DNA of 8,347 nucleotides from an uncultured Parabacteroides sp. (GTDB taxonomy: Bacteria; Bacteroidota; Bacteroidia; Bacteroidales; Tannerellaceae). Of this stretch, positions 1 through 7,792 are shown piece by piece (position 1 is the stretch's first letter; the number at the start of each line of letters is the position of its first letter). The stretch covers positions 1 through 8,347 of the forward strand of contig CALBYC010000038.1 in NCBI GenBank assembly GCA_937890135.1. The letters are read 5' to 3'. The position numbers were made by a program, and so were the translations under genes. The notes beneath the pieces are model-generated. The model saw only the letters and a list, made by a program, of their open reading frames with translations, ran no database searches and was not told where the DNA came from.

Positions 1-2
1 CC

Positions 3-830
3 AAGATCATTTGGACGAAGTTGAATGCCAACGACATGACAATCATCGACGAAGGAGAATTAAGTGTCACCCTCCCGGAAGGATGGACATCCTTTACGAC
101 ATCCGGAATCTTGACTTGCCGCCCGACGGACAGCAAGCTGTTCTACTTCTATTTTGCCAAGAAAATTCCAGACCCCAATAAACCAAGATTCTCTGTCAAT
201 GAGCCGAACTTCCGTGTAGCGGTAATCAATCCGGCAACCATGGAAGTGGAAAGCCAAAGCATTTCTCCTGTGGAATCGGAAATGGCAGGCAGTGCGTACG
301 GTGAATTGATGCAGAACACTGTCATGTACGATGAAGCCGGTAATCTGTACCTTGCCGCTTTCAAAGATGATGGCATTGAAAGGGGCATGTTGCTTCGTAT
401 CAATGCCGGTGAAACCGAGTTCGACCCTTCTTATAATGGTTACAAGAATGCGGATGGCAAATTGCTGACGGTGCAGTACATTGGCAATGGCAAAGCGTTC
501 ATCTATGCCCGCAACGACAATGCGCCAGCAGTAGGAAAACTTAAACCGACGGATATCGACGGTTATTCCCACTATTATGCCCTTTTGGACTTGGCAACGG
601 GCGAGAAGACCCGCATGAGTTACAATGGAAAAGAACTGGCATACAGCGGCGGACGATTCTCGCAACGTTCTGTCATCTTCAACAACAAAGTTTATTTTGG
701 TACCAACACGAAGGATGACCAAAACTCAATCATGTATATCTATGATATCGAGACTGGAAACATCGAGAAGGGGGCAGAAGTGGATGGCGGCTTCTTCTTC
801 GATATGATTCGTGTAATCGAGAACGATTGA
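3..830 (+). CDS. DUF4374 family protein, C-terminal part (5' end outside window)
   Basis: The reading frame is open from the left edge, so this is the C-terminal 275 residues of a longer protein; the full family is roughly 400-450 residues and usually begins with a lipoprotein signal peptide, which is not visible here. The visible part is rich in beta-strand patterns of the form 'hydrophobic strand, Asn/Asp-Gly turn, strand' (YDEAGNLYLAAF, YALLDLATGEKTRM, IMYIYDIETGNIEKG), which fits a beta-propeller-like fold. The end, FFFDMIRVI, is typical of DUF4374 proteins. Family members are commonly found beside TonB receptors and PepSY/CobN-like genes in Bacteroidetes. That, and the heme-type genes downstream, suggest an envelope protein that binds heme or a related ligand; no ligand-binding residue can be proved from the sequence. 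The stop overlaps a possible TTG start of the next gene, so the two are probably co-transcribed. Family call is fairly sure, function is inference. Confidence 0.8.
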   Translation, partial: KIIWTKLNANDMTIIDEGELSVTLPEGWTSFTTSGILTCRPTDSKLFYFYFAKKIPDPNKPRFSVNEPNFRVAVINPATMEVESQSISPVESEMAGSAYGELMQNTVMYDEAGNLYLAAFKDDGIERGMLLRINAGETEFDPSYNGYKNADGKLLTVQYIGNGKAFIYARNDNAPAVGKLKPTDIDGYSHYYALLDLATGEKTRMSYNGKELAYSGGRFSQRSVIFNNKVYFGTNTKDDQNSIMYIYDIETGNIEKGAEVDGGFFFDMIRVIEND

Positions 831-844
831 CAAACAAAAAGCAC

Positions 845-2347
845 ATGAAGTTTTTAACCAAACTAATGTACGCAATTCACAGGGTACTGGGCACTTTGCT
901 CAGTATCTTGTTTCTCGTCTGGTTTCTCTCGGCTTTCGTGATGATGTATCACCGTTTCCCGAGAGTCAGTGAAAAAGAAAAATTGCAAAGGCAAGAGCTG
1001 TTAACCCGGACTGCCGGCACCTTGCCAGATATTGCCGATGTGATAGCGCATGTCGCTAAGGACGAAAAGATACGTTCTTTGTCACTTTGTCGTACGTTGG
1101 GACAGACCGTTTTTGAAATCAAAACCAATAAAAGCGAACTGAATCTGCCGGCCACTCCTTCCGATACAATTCTCCCCATCAGCCGGGAGTATATTCTTCG
1201 TAACGCTTCCTTATGGAATAAAGAACCTATAAGCCGCATAGATACACTCGATGCTTTGGACACATGGATTCCCTTTGAAAAACTAAAGAAAGAACTGCCT
1301 ATCTACAAAATACATTTTAATGATAAGGAAAAGACAGAGCTCTATATGAGTTCGCAAAGCGGTGAAGCCTTGCAGCATTCCACTCATGAGGAAAGAGTTT
1401 GGGCTTGGTTCAGCGCAATCCCACATTGGGGCTATTTCGCTTGGCTGCGTCAAAATACGGCTCTTTGGAGGCGAACGATGATAACTTTGACGGCATTGGG
1501 CTGTTTGATGGTCTTTGCAGGATGTTGGGTGACCATCGATGTATGGAAGAAAAATCGCCGTCGTTCCCATTCAACCTTTTCACCATATAAAAAAAAATGG
1601 TATCATTGGCATTATGTAAGTGGCATCTTTTTCGGATTGTTTGTTTTCACATTTACATTCAGTGGTATGATGTCATTGAACAGTGTTCAGGAGTGGAATG
1701 TATCGAAAGGAGAAAAGGCAGTTAGCCCGGTAAAAAAACTACAGGTTTTATCCGTCTGCCCGGAACAATTCAAGTTGGATTACCGCCAAGCACTGGCACG
1801 ATACCCCAAAACGAAAGAAATCAAGTGGAGTTGCTTTGGCAACCATCCTTATTATACGCTCAAAGAAGACAAGAAAGAATGGTACATTGATGCTGCCGAC
1901 CCAACCATGAAGCCACTGGATTTGACGGAAGAAGATGTTTGCGCTGCTATCCATAAGGCTTATGGAAAAGATTCCGTGTTCCAATTGTCGGCCGTGGAGA
2001 TTTCTTCTTTGAATCATTTCGAGACCTACTATCGTGACATGAATGCCATGTACCGTGGACAATCCCAGTTGCCGGTCTGGAAAGTGGAAATGAACGATGC
2101 CGGCAACAGTGTCTTTTATATCCATCCGCAGACGGCAAAAGTAAGGTATGTGGACACGGTGGTCCGGTGGAAATACTGGACATATACCGCCTTGCACCGG
2201 ATGCGTTTGCCAGGCTTGAACTCAAATGGGACATTACGCAAAGGGATACTTTGGATGTTGCTTTTAGGAGGAACTATGGTTTCTGCTTCTGGTGTCATGT
2301 TAAGTGTCAACTATATCAGAAAGAAGTATAGAAAATTAAAGAAATAG
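845..2347 (+). CDS. PepSY-associated transmembrane protein, putative heme-containing iron/heme reductase
   Basis: This is a 500-residue protein with four predicted membrane helices at about residues 14-34, 211-231, 257-277 and 466-488, and two periplasmic PepSY-like regions between helices 1-2 and 3-4. This is the usual plan and length of the PepSY_TM family, which includes ferric-siderophore reductases such as FoxB and PiuB-like proteins. Histidines sit at helix ends where family members bind heme b: His12 (AIHRVLG), His194 (IPHWGYF), His254 and His256 (WYHWHYVSG) and His451 (ALHRMRLPG). The likely role is moving electrons across the inner membrane to a periplasmic ferric or heme substrate. 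I chose ATG 845 because it gives the compact N terminus MKFLTKLMYAIHR. An in-frame TTG at 827 would add six residues and overlap the upstream stop. The gene lies 14 bp after the DUF4374 gene and 2 bp before hmuS, so translational coupling is likely. Family call is strong; the electron-transfer role is inference from relatives. Confidence 0.87.
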   Translation: MKFLTKLMYAIHRVLGTLLSILFLVWFLSAFVMMYHRFPRVSEKEKLQRQELLTRTAGTLPDIADVIAHVAKDEKIRSLSLCRTLGQTVFEIKTNKSELNLPATPSDTILPISREYILRNASLWNKEPISRIDTLDALDTWIPFEKLKKELPIYKIHFNDKEKTELYMSSQSGEALQHSTHEERVWAWFSAIPHWGYFAWLRQNTALWRRTMITLTALGCLMVFAGCWVTIDVWKKNRRRSHSTFSPYKKKWYHWHYVSGIFFGLFVFTFTFSGMMSLNSVQEWNVSKGEKAVSPVKKLQVLSVCPEQFKLDYRQALARYPKTKEIKWSCFGNHPYYTLKEDKKEWYIDAADPTMKPLDLTEEDVCAAIHKAYGKDSVFQLSAVEISSLNHFETYYRDMNAMYRGQSQLPVWKVEMNDAGNSVFYIHPQTAKVRYVDTVVRWKYWTYTALHRMRLPGLNSNGTLRKGILWMLLLGGTMVSASGVMLSVNYIRKKYRKLKK

Positions 2348-2349
2348 CA

Positions 2350-5300
2350 ATGAAAAAGAAAACAGGAATCGTCTGGGTCGTTTGTTTGATCCTGTCGCTA
2401 ATTGCCGGTTATCTCGGTTGGCGTCACTGGCTGTCTCCGACTCGGATATTAATAGTCAATCCTTTGCCTTCACAGGCGGCAGACATAGCGTTGAACAACG
2501 ATTGTGCCGATATCCAAGTGACGTGCATCCCAATGGAGGAGTTGGCCGACGTGTCCGGCTATGATGCCGTTATGATGTATGGGAGAGGGCTTTTCCTGAA
2601 CGATTCGCAAGTGGCGGAACTGGAAAAGGCAGCCTCCAAAGGAACTCCTATCTTTACCAACTCGTTACGTAATTTCAATTTTATCATCAATCATAATGTC
2701 TCCACGGAACAACAAGAGGTTCTTGCGAAGTATTTTCAGAATACCTGCCGGCAAAACTACCGCAACGCATTACGGTATATCCGGGAAATGGCTACGCCTT
2801 ATAAATGGGGAGACCATGATTATGAACTTCCTTTCCAATTACCTAAGAATCTGTATTATCATTTGGAATATGGAAAATACTTTGAGACAGACGGGCAATT
2901 GACGGATTACCTCAAAAAGAAACATCTTTATCATGAAAACGGGCGTAAGGTCGGTCTGATTTCCGGTGTCAGTTTCCCGACAGAAGGGAATCGTGCCCAT
3001 GTCGACACCCTGATATCCCGGCTCACGCAAGCAGGATTCAATGTGTATCCGATGACAAGCACAGGGAAAGCACGCGAGAAAATGATTCGTTCCCTCCATC
3101 CGGATGCAATGGTCTATTTGCCGATGGGAAGATTAGGAAATGATTCTTTGATTCAATGGTTGCATCAAGAGAATATTTTGCTATTTATGCCATTCCCGTT
3201 GATGCAATCGCACGAAGAATGGCTGGATGTAAGCAAGCCGGTAACGGGCGGGACGTTGACAGCCCGGGTGGTCATTCCGGAGATAGATGGTGGCATTGCC
3301 CCACTTTGCATTTCGACGTTGAATGAAAATAAAGAAGGGTACTTTATATATACGCCCGAGCCTGAGCGCATCAACTCTTTCGTGGATTTGTTCACCCGGC
3401 AGATTAAACTGCGTGATATGCCCAATCGTGAGAAGAAAGTGGCCATTTGCTATTTCAAGACCCCGGGCAAGGATGCCCTTTTGGCGAGCGGCATGGAGGT
3501 GGCTCCTTCCATTTATAACTTTCTGAAACGTTTGCGACGGGAGGGATACCAAGTGGATGGTTTGCCGGCTACGGAAGAATTGTTCGAGAAAGAATTGTAC
3601 CGTAAAGGCTCCGTCATGGGCAGCTATGCAAAAGGGGCGCAGGAAACGTTCTTGAAAACGGGTGATCCGATTTGGTTGAGCACCCAAGTGTATGAAACAT
3701 GGGCTAAGGAAACCTTGCTCCCCCATAAATACCAGGAGGTGGTTGACAGGTATGGTGCTGCTCCCGGTGAGTTGTTGGCAACTCCCGATAGCATAGCGGT
3801 AGCTTGTTTGCAGTATGGGAATGTCTTGTTGTTCCCGCAGCCACGCCCGGCCTTGGGCGATGATGAGTTCAAATTGGTTCATGGGATGCCAGTCGCGCCA
3901 CCCCATAGTTATTTGGCATCTTATTTATATATGAAAAAAGGATTCAAAGCTGATGCTCTTATCCATTTTGGGACGCATGGGAACTTGGAATACACGCCGG
4001 GTAAAAATGCAGGGCTTTCCCAGTCCGATTGGTCTGAAGTATTGGTCGGGAATCTTCCCCATTTTTATTTTTACACGACAGGTAACGTAGGTGAAGGAAT
4101 CATAGCCAAGCGGCGCACACATGCCGAGTTGGTTACTTATTTGACACCTCCTTATGCGGAAAGCGGCATGAGGCAACGCTACAGCACTTTGCTGGAAGGT
4201 ATCCATAAATTGCTGGACAATGAATTGAAAGGACTTTCTTCTTTGGAGTTTCAAGTCAAGCAGGAATCGATTAGGTTGGGGCTTTCCCGTGATTTGGGTT
4301 TGGATTCAATCCCTGACAAGCCTTATACGAAGGAGGAGCTGGAACGATTGGATGCCTTTGCCGAGGAGATAGCAAACGAGAAAATGATAGCTGCTTATTA
4401 TACGATGGGCGAACCTTATTCCTCGGAAGAGTTACAGGCAACCACGATGGCCGTAGCTGTTGACCCATTGGCATATGAGTATGCGAAACGAGATCGCGAT
4501 GCAGGTGAAATCACAACTGCCCAGTTGCAGGACTTCGCTTACGTTGCACATCATTATTTGCCCAAAGCGAAGGCGGTGTTGAAGGCCTTGTTGCAAAATC
4601 CTCCGAAGGATATGACTCAAGTAGCCTCCGAACTACAACCGGCTTTGCGTTATCGAGAACAACTCTTGGCTTCTACGGCCAATGAGTTTAATGCTATGGT
4701 GAAGGCATTGGACGGAGGAACTATTTATCCGGCTCCCGGTGGTGATCCCGTGCTTAATCCGAATGTCCTTCCGACTGGGAGGAACATGTATAGCATCAAT
4801 GCTGAAATGGCTCCGAATCAGAGGGCTTGGGAAGATGGAAAACGCTTGGCCGAAGCAACGATTAAACAATATGTGACGAAGCATGGCGATTATCCGAGAA
4901 AGGTAAGTTATACTTTTTGGGCTGGCGAATTCATTACAACGGAAGGTGCTACTTTGGCTCAGGCATTTTGGATGTTGGGAATTGAACCTGTACGTGACAA
5001 CCAAGGCCGGGTGGTGGATTTAAAACGAATCCCCAGTCAGGAATTGGGAAGGCCTCGTATCAATGTGGTCGTTCAGGTTTCAGGCCAATTGCGAGACATT
5101 GCCGGCTCTTGCCTGAAGTTGCTGACGGATGCCGTCCGTTTGGCTTCGGAATCACAGGATGAGGTGTATCCAAACTATGTGGCTTCCGGTACGTTGTTGC
5201 AAGAACGGACGCTGATGGACAAAGGTGTCGCACCGAAAGAGGCTCGTCGGATGTCCACCATGCGTGTCTTCGGTCCGGTGAACAGTGGTTATAGCACCGG

Positions 5301-6267
5301 TATTATGAGTTATACGGAGAATAGTGGCTCCTGGGATGACGAGAAGGAGATTGCGGAAGGCTTTTTGAACAACATGGGGGCTACTTACGGCGACGATGAG
5401 AATTGGGGCAATTTTCAGAAGGATTTGTTCGCTTCTGCTTTGACTGAGACAGATGTGGTCATTCAACCCAGGCAGAGCAATACGTGGGGACCTATTTCAT
5501 TGGATCATGTGTATGAATTCACGGGGGGCCTCTCATTGACCGTCAAGACTATAACTGGGAAAGAACCGGATGCTTACATGGCGGATTACCGCAATCGGAA
5601 CAACCGAAGGCTGCAAGAGGCAAAAGACGCTATTTCTGTGGAAACGCGTGCTACGATATTGAATCCTACATTCATCAAGGAAAGGATGAAAGGTGGTGCG
5701 GGGACTGCCCAGATGTTTGGGGAGATTTTCCGTAATATCTTCGGCTGGAACGTGACTCGCCCTTCTGCCATCGACAAGGAGCTGTTTAACGACCTTTATA
5801 AAATGTATATCGAGGACGAGAACCATTTGGGAATCTATGATTATTTCAACCGGGTAAATCCGGCTTCTTACCAGGGCATGACCGCTGTCATGTTAGAAAG
5901 CGCACGAAAAGGATATTGGAAAGCGACCCCCGAACAATTAGCCAAGACTGCAGAAGTGCATGCAAGAATGACGGAAGAACAAGGTGCCGCCTGCACGGAA
6001 TTTGTCTGTGGAAACCCAAATCTGCAGTCGTACATAACCGGCCAATTGAGTGAGAGGGGCAAAGAAAATTATGTCCGGACGATGAAGAGCACACTGGAGA
6101 AAAGCACAGGAAAAGAGAAAGAGGTGGTGCTGAAGGAGCAACGGTTGGCCCCGGAGCAGCAGATTGTGGAGAGGCAACGAAATGGCCTCATTGTCGTGAC
6201 CTGCATATGTGTAGCATTCGTTATCGTGATTGTTGCCTTGAGACGTAGAAATAAACGGAAAGAATAA
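2350..6267 (+). CDS. hmuS: HmuS: membrane-anchored CobN/Mg-chelatase family protein, probable heme iron-releasing chelatase
   Basis: This 1305-residue protein belongs to the CobN/BchH large chelatase subunit family. Visible family motifs, in order, are HFGTHGNLEYTPGK (His539, His543), NVGEGIIAKRR to YLTPP (579-601), LPTGRNMY (807-814), GRPRINVVVQVSGQLRD (900-916), RVFGPVNSGYSTG (972-984), DHVYEFTGG (1052-1060) and a C-terminal Cys1215/Cys1220 segment. Cytoplasmic CobN and BchH lack membrane segments. This protein has a signal-anchor-like helix at residues 7-23 and a second helix at about 1279-1297 followed by a basic tail RRRNKRKE, which places the body in the periplasm. Automatic annotation would probably say 'cobaltochelatase CobN', but no cobalamin genes or AAA+ partners are present. 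The gene order with an ExbB-like and a DUF2149 gene matches hmuS of P. gingivalis. From memory, Bacteroides HmuS has been described as releasing iron from heme under anaerobic conditions. Family certain, hmuS identity likely, exact reaction inferred. Confidence 0.9.
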   Translation: MKKKTGIVWVVCLILSLIAGYLGWRHWLSPTRILIVNPLPSQAADIALNNDCADIQVTCIPMEELADVSGYDAVMMYGRGLFLNDSQVAELEKAASKGTPIFTNSLRNFNFIINHNVSTEQQEVLAKYFQNTCRQNYRNALRYIREMATPYKWGDHDYELPFQLPKNLYYHLEYGKYFETDGQLTDYLKKKHLYHENGRKVGLISGVSFPTEGNRAHVDTLISRLTQAGFNVYPMTSTGKAREKMIRSLHPDAMVYLPMGRLGNDSLIQWLHQENILLFMPFPLMQSHEEWLDVSKPVTGGTLTARVVIPEIDGGIAPLCISTLNENKEGYFIYTPEPERINSFVDLFTRQIKLRDMPNREKKVAICYFKTPGKDALLASGMEVAPSIYNFLKRLRREGYQVDGLPATEELFEKELYRKGSVMGSYAKGAQETFLKTGDPIWLSTQVYETWAKETLLPHKYQEVVDRYGAAPGELLATPDSIAVACLQYGNVLLFPQPRPALGDDEFKLVHGMPVAPPHSYLASYLYMKKGFKADALIHFGTHGNLEYTPGKNAGLSQSDWSEVLVGNLPHFYFYTTGNVGEGIIAKRRTHAELVTYLTPPYAESGMRQRYSTLLEGIHKLLDNELKGLSSLEFQVKQESIRLGLSRDLGLDSIPDKPYTKEELERLDAFAEEIANEKMIAAYYTMGEPYSSEELQATTMAVAVDPLAYEYAKRDRDAGEITTAQLQDFAYVAHHYLPKAKAVLKALLQNPPKDMTQVASELQPALRYREQLLASTANEFNAMVKALDGGTIYPAPGGDPVLNPNVLPTGRNMYSINAEMAPNQRAWEDGKRLAEATIKQYVTKHGDYPRKVSYTFWAGEFITTEGATLAQAFWMLGIEPVRDNQGRVVDLKRIPSQELGRPRINVVVQVSGQLRDIAGSCLKLLTDAVRLASESQDEVYPNYVASGTLLQERTLMDKGVAPKEARRMSTMRVFGPVNSGYSTGIMSYTENSGSWDDEKEIAEGFLNNMGATYGDDENWGNFQKDLFASALTETDVVIQPRQSNTWGPISLDHVYEFTGGLSLTVKTITGKEPDAYMADYRNRNNRRLQEAKDAISVETRATILNPTFIKERMKGGAGTAQMFGEIFRNIFGWNVTRPSAIDKELFNDLYKMYIEDENHLGIYDYFNRVNPASYQGMTAVMLESARKGYWKATPEQLAKTAEVHARMTEEQGAACTEFVCGNPNLQSYITGQLSERGKENYVRTMKSTLEKSTGKEKEVVLKEQRLAPEQQIVERQRNGLIVVTCICVAFVIVIVALRRRNKRKE

Positions 6268-6270
6268 ACC

Positions 6271-6828
6271 ATGGAATATATTATCTATTTGTTACTCCTG
6301 TTTGTCTCTGGAAGTTTTTTATTGAAGGCAAGTTTCTATCCTTTATGGGGGAAGGTGGCGGTAGCCATAGCCAGTGCATTGTTTGTCGGACTGGTTACGC
6401 CTTGGATTACGGAGCTTTCTCCCACATGGATGCCCCGTTTTTTAACATCTCGTCCCCTGTTGTTAAACCTCTCCGTTTGCGTAACGGTAGAGGCGGCTGT
6501 CATGATAGGGTTTTGCTTCAGTCGCATTCCGGCATCTTTTCGGAAAGATGCCTTATCCGTCCGCATAGGCAAAGCACTGCTTCTTTGCTATCCTGGCCTG
6601 TTGATGGGAGGTGTGTGGTGTTTTCTCATTTCTAAAATTCTATACGTTGTCCCGGGCATGGATTTCCGGACATTGCCCTGGATGGCATCCGGAGCCGTGC
6701 TGCTGGCTGTAGGTGGTGGGGCGGAGACTGTGAAAAGGTTGTTCCCGGAGCAATCACTGCGGTTGGAACTGCTCTTCCTTATCAATCTTTTTATCATTAT
6801 TCTTAATATCATCGTTACAGGCTATTAA
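6271..6828 (+). CDS. hmuT: HmuT-like polytopic inner-membrane protein
   Basis: This 185-residue protein is almost wholly hydrophobic, with about six predicted helices near residues 2-20, 27-46, 62-83, 100-122, 134-150 and 165-183. An acidic residue, Glu74, lies inside the third helix (SVCVTVEAAVMIG), and a glycine-rich patch AVGGGAE is at about 146-151. I recognise no enzyme motif and no binding-protein fold. The hmuT name comes from its position between hmuS and the ExbB-like gene in the P. gingivalis order; it should not be confused with the unrelated periplasmic heme-binding HmuT of Yersinia-type ABC systems. It starts 3 bp after the hmuS stop and ends 18 bp before hmuU, so it is part of the same transcript. 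Possible roles are a membrane scaffold joining HmuS to the HmuU/HmuV motor, or a transporter for iron or porphyrin; the sequence does not choose between them. Confidence 0.75.
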   Translation: MEYIIYLLLLFVSGSFLLKASFYPLWGKVAVAIASALFVGLVTPWITELSPTWMPRFLTSRPLLLNLSVCVTVEAAVMIGFCFSRIPASFRKDALSVRIGKALLLCYPGLLMGGVWCFLISKILYVVPGMDFRTLPWMASGAVLLAVGGGAETVKRLFPEQSLRLELLFLINLFIIILNIIVTGY

Positions 6829-6846
6829 TCAATATTCACAATTCAC

Positions 6847-7455
6847 ATGGAAACAATATCAAATACGCTTTTTTGGATTTCTAACGGGTTATTAGTCCCG
6901 GTCATAGTCCTGCTTTTATTATTTCTTGTCCGTTCCTTTCTTCTGATTGGGGGATTCTTTGGCGAGTATTACCAACGCACGAGGTTGCAGCAAAGATTTA
7001 ATGCCATGTCAGGTACGATTAATGCAGCTAACTGTGACGAAATGTTGGGACATTTGCCCAAATCCTCCAATTCCAAATTCACGAAATGCCTGAACGAGCT
7101 GGTACAGCATCGTGAACAACTTGCTTTTTGTGAAAGACTTTTAGCCAACTATGAAGTGGATGCAGAGAAAGAGTTGGGAAAATCCCGCATACTTGCCAAA
7201 TTGGGTCCGATGTTGGGATTGATGGGGACGCTTATTCCCATGGGACCTGCTTTGGTGGGCCTTGCCAATGGCGACATATCTTCCATGGCTTATAACATGC
7301 AAGTCGCTTTTGCGACGACAGTCGTGGGCATGGTCATAGCTGTTGCGGGCATCCTGACGTTACAGGTCAAACAACGTTGGCTTTCGCACGAATTGAATGA
7401 TTTGGAATATTTCTATAAAACAATAACGGTCGACCTACATCATGAAAAGGAATAA
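6847..7455 (+). CDS. hmuU: HmuU: MotA/TolQ/ExbB-family proton channel protein
   Basis: This 202-residue protein has the three-helix plan of ExbB/TolQ: helix 1 at about residues 12-35, a cytoplasmic domain of about 80 residues, then a closely spaced pair of helices at about 116-139 and 152-173. The signature of the family is clear in LGPMLGLMGTLIPMG (119-133) and in MQVAFATTVVGM (151-162), where ExbB proteins carry the pore-lining Thr/Gly residues. Members form pentamers around an ExbD-type partner and use the proton motive force to do mechanical work in the periplasm. The partner here is the next gene, which overlaps it by 14 bp. No TonB gene is in the window, so the motor may act on HmuS or HmuT instead of an outer-membrane receptor; that is inference. 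ATG 6847 lies 18 bp after hmuT without a strong Shine-Dalgarno sequence, as is common in Bacteroidetes. Confidence 0.88.
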   Translation: METISNTLFWISNGLLVPVIVLLLLFLVRSFLLIGGFFGEYYQRTRLQQRFNAMSGTINAANCDEMLGHLPKSSNSKFTKCLNELVQHREQLAFCERLLANYEVDAEKELGKSRILAKLGPMLGLMGTLIPMGPALVGLANGDISSMAYNMQVAFATTVVGMVIAVAGILTLQVKQRWLSHELNDLEYFYKTITVDLHHEKE

Positions 7456-7765
7456 ATTACTGCATTCTGACAGCGAAACAGATGCGATGGGTAGTATGGC
7501 GAATCTTTTTGACGTGGCGATGGTTTTTGCGGTAGCCTTGATGGTTGCGCTGGTCACTCGTTTCAATATGACTGAAATGTTCTCGAGTGAAGACTTTTCC
7601 ATGATAAAGAATCCGGGAAAGGAGAACATGGAAATCATCACGAAAGAGGGGAAAGAAATCAAAAAATATACTCCATCCGAAGAGGGCTCCTCGAATAAGA
7701 AAGGGAAGCGGGTAGGTACTGCCTATCAGCTTGAAAACGGTAGCATCATCTATGTTCCGGAGTGA
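7442..7765 (+). CDS. hmuV: HmuV: DUF2149 protein, small ExbD-like motor partner
   Basis: This 107-residue protein has a polar N terminus, one membrane helix at about residues 21-40 (MANLFDVAMVFAVALMVALV), and a short periplasmic tail ending in AYQLENGSIIYVPE. The 'ANLFDVAMVFAVAL' core and the C-terminal 'G-AYQLENG-IIYVP' pattern fit DUF2149. Asp24 lies at the start of the helix, the place of the essential proton-carrying Asp of ExbD/TolR, so it is probably the motor partner of HmuU. The periplasmic part is only about 65 residues and has a Lys/Glu/Ser-rich stretch at 70-90, smaller than the usual ExbD periplasmic domain. The ATG overlaps the end of hmuU by 14 bp in another frame, which implies translational coupling and fixed stoichiometry. 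A later ATG at 7487 would leave only five residues before the conserved core, so 7442 is preferred. Family likely; motor role inferred. It is not an ABC ATPase, unlike the HmuV of proteobacteria. Confidence 0.83.
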   Translation: MKRNKLLHSDSETDAMGSMANLFDVAMVFAVALMVALVTRFNMTEMFSSEDFSMIKNPGKENMEIITKEGKEIKKYTPSEEGSSNKKGKRVGTAYQLENGSIIYVPE

Positions 7766-7792
7766 GGGCATGAGCTGCTGTTGTAGCGTTTA

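Noticed and set aside
60..722. A 220-codon minus-strand ORF opposite the DUF4374 gene
   Set aside because: It lies entirely antisense to a well-supported gene, and its translation (many Arg/Ile/Phe, no recognisable motif) looks like a shadow.
827..844. TTG at 827 as start of the PepSY gene
   Set aside because: ATG at 845 is in frame, gives a normal N terminus just before helix 1, and needs no rare start; the TTG cannot be fully excluded.
3181..3906. A 241-codon minus-strand ORF opposite hmuS
   Set aside because: It is antisense to conserved CobN-family coding sequence and shows no domain or start signal of its own.
2350..6267. Naming the large gene cobN (cobaltochelatase of cobalamin synthesis)
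   Set aside because: Membrane segments at both ends, no cobalamin genes nearby, and the neighbouring ExbB-like and DUF2149 genes all fit HmuS better.
6271..7765. Reading hmuT/hmuU/hmuV as the heme ABC transporter of the same name in Yersinia-type bacteria
   Set aside because: There is no Walker A or ABC signature and no binding-protein fold; these are a polytopic protein, an ExbB-like protein and a DUF2149 protein.
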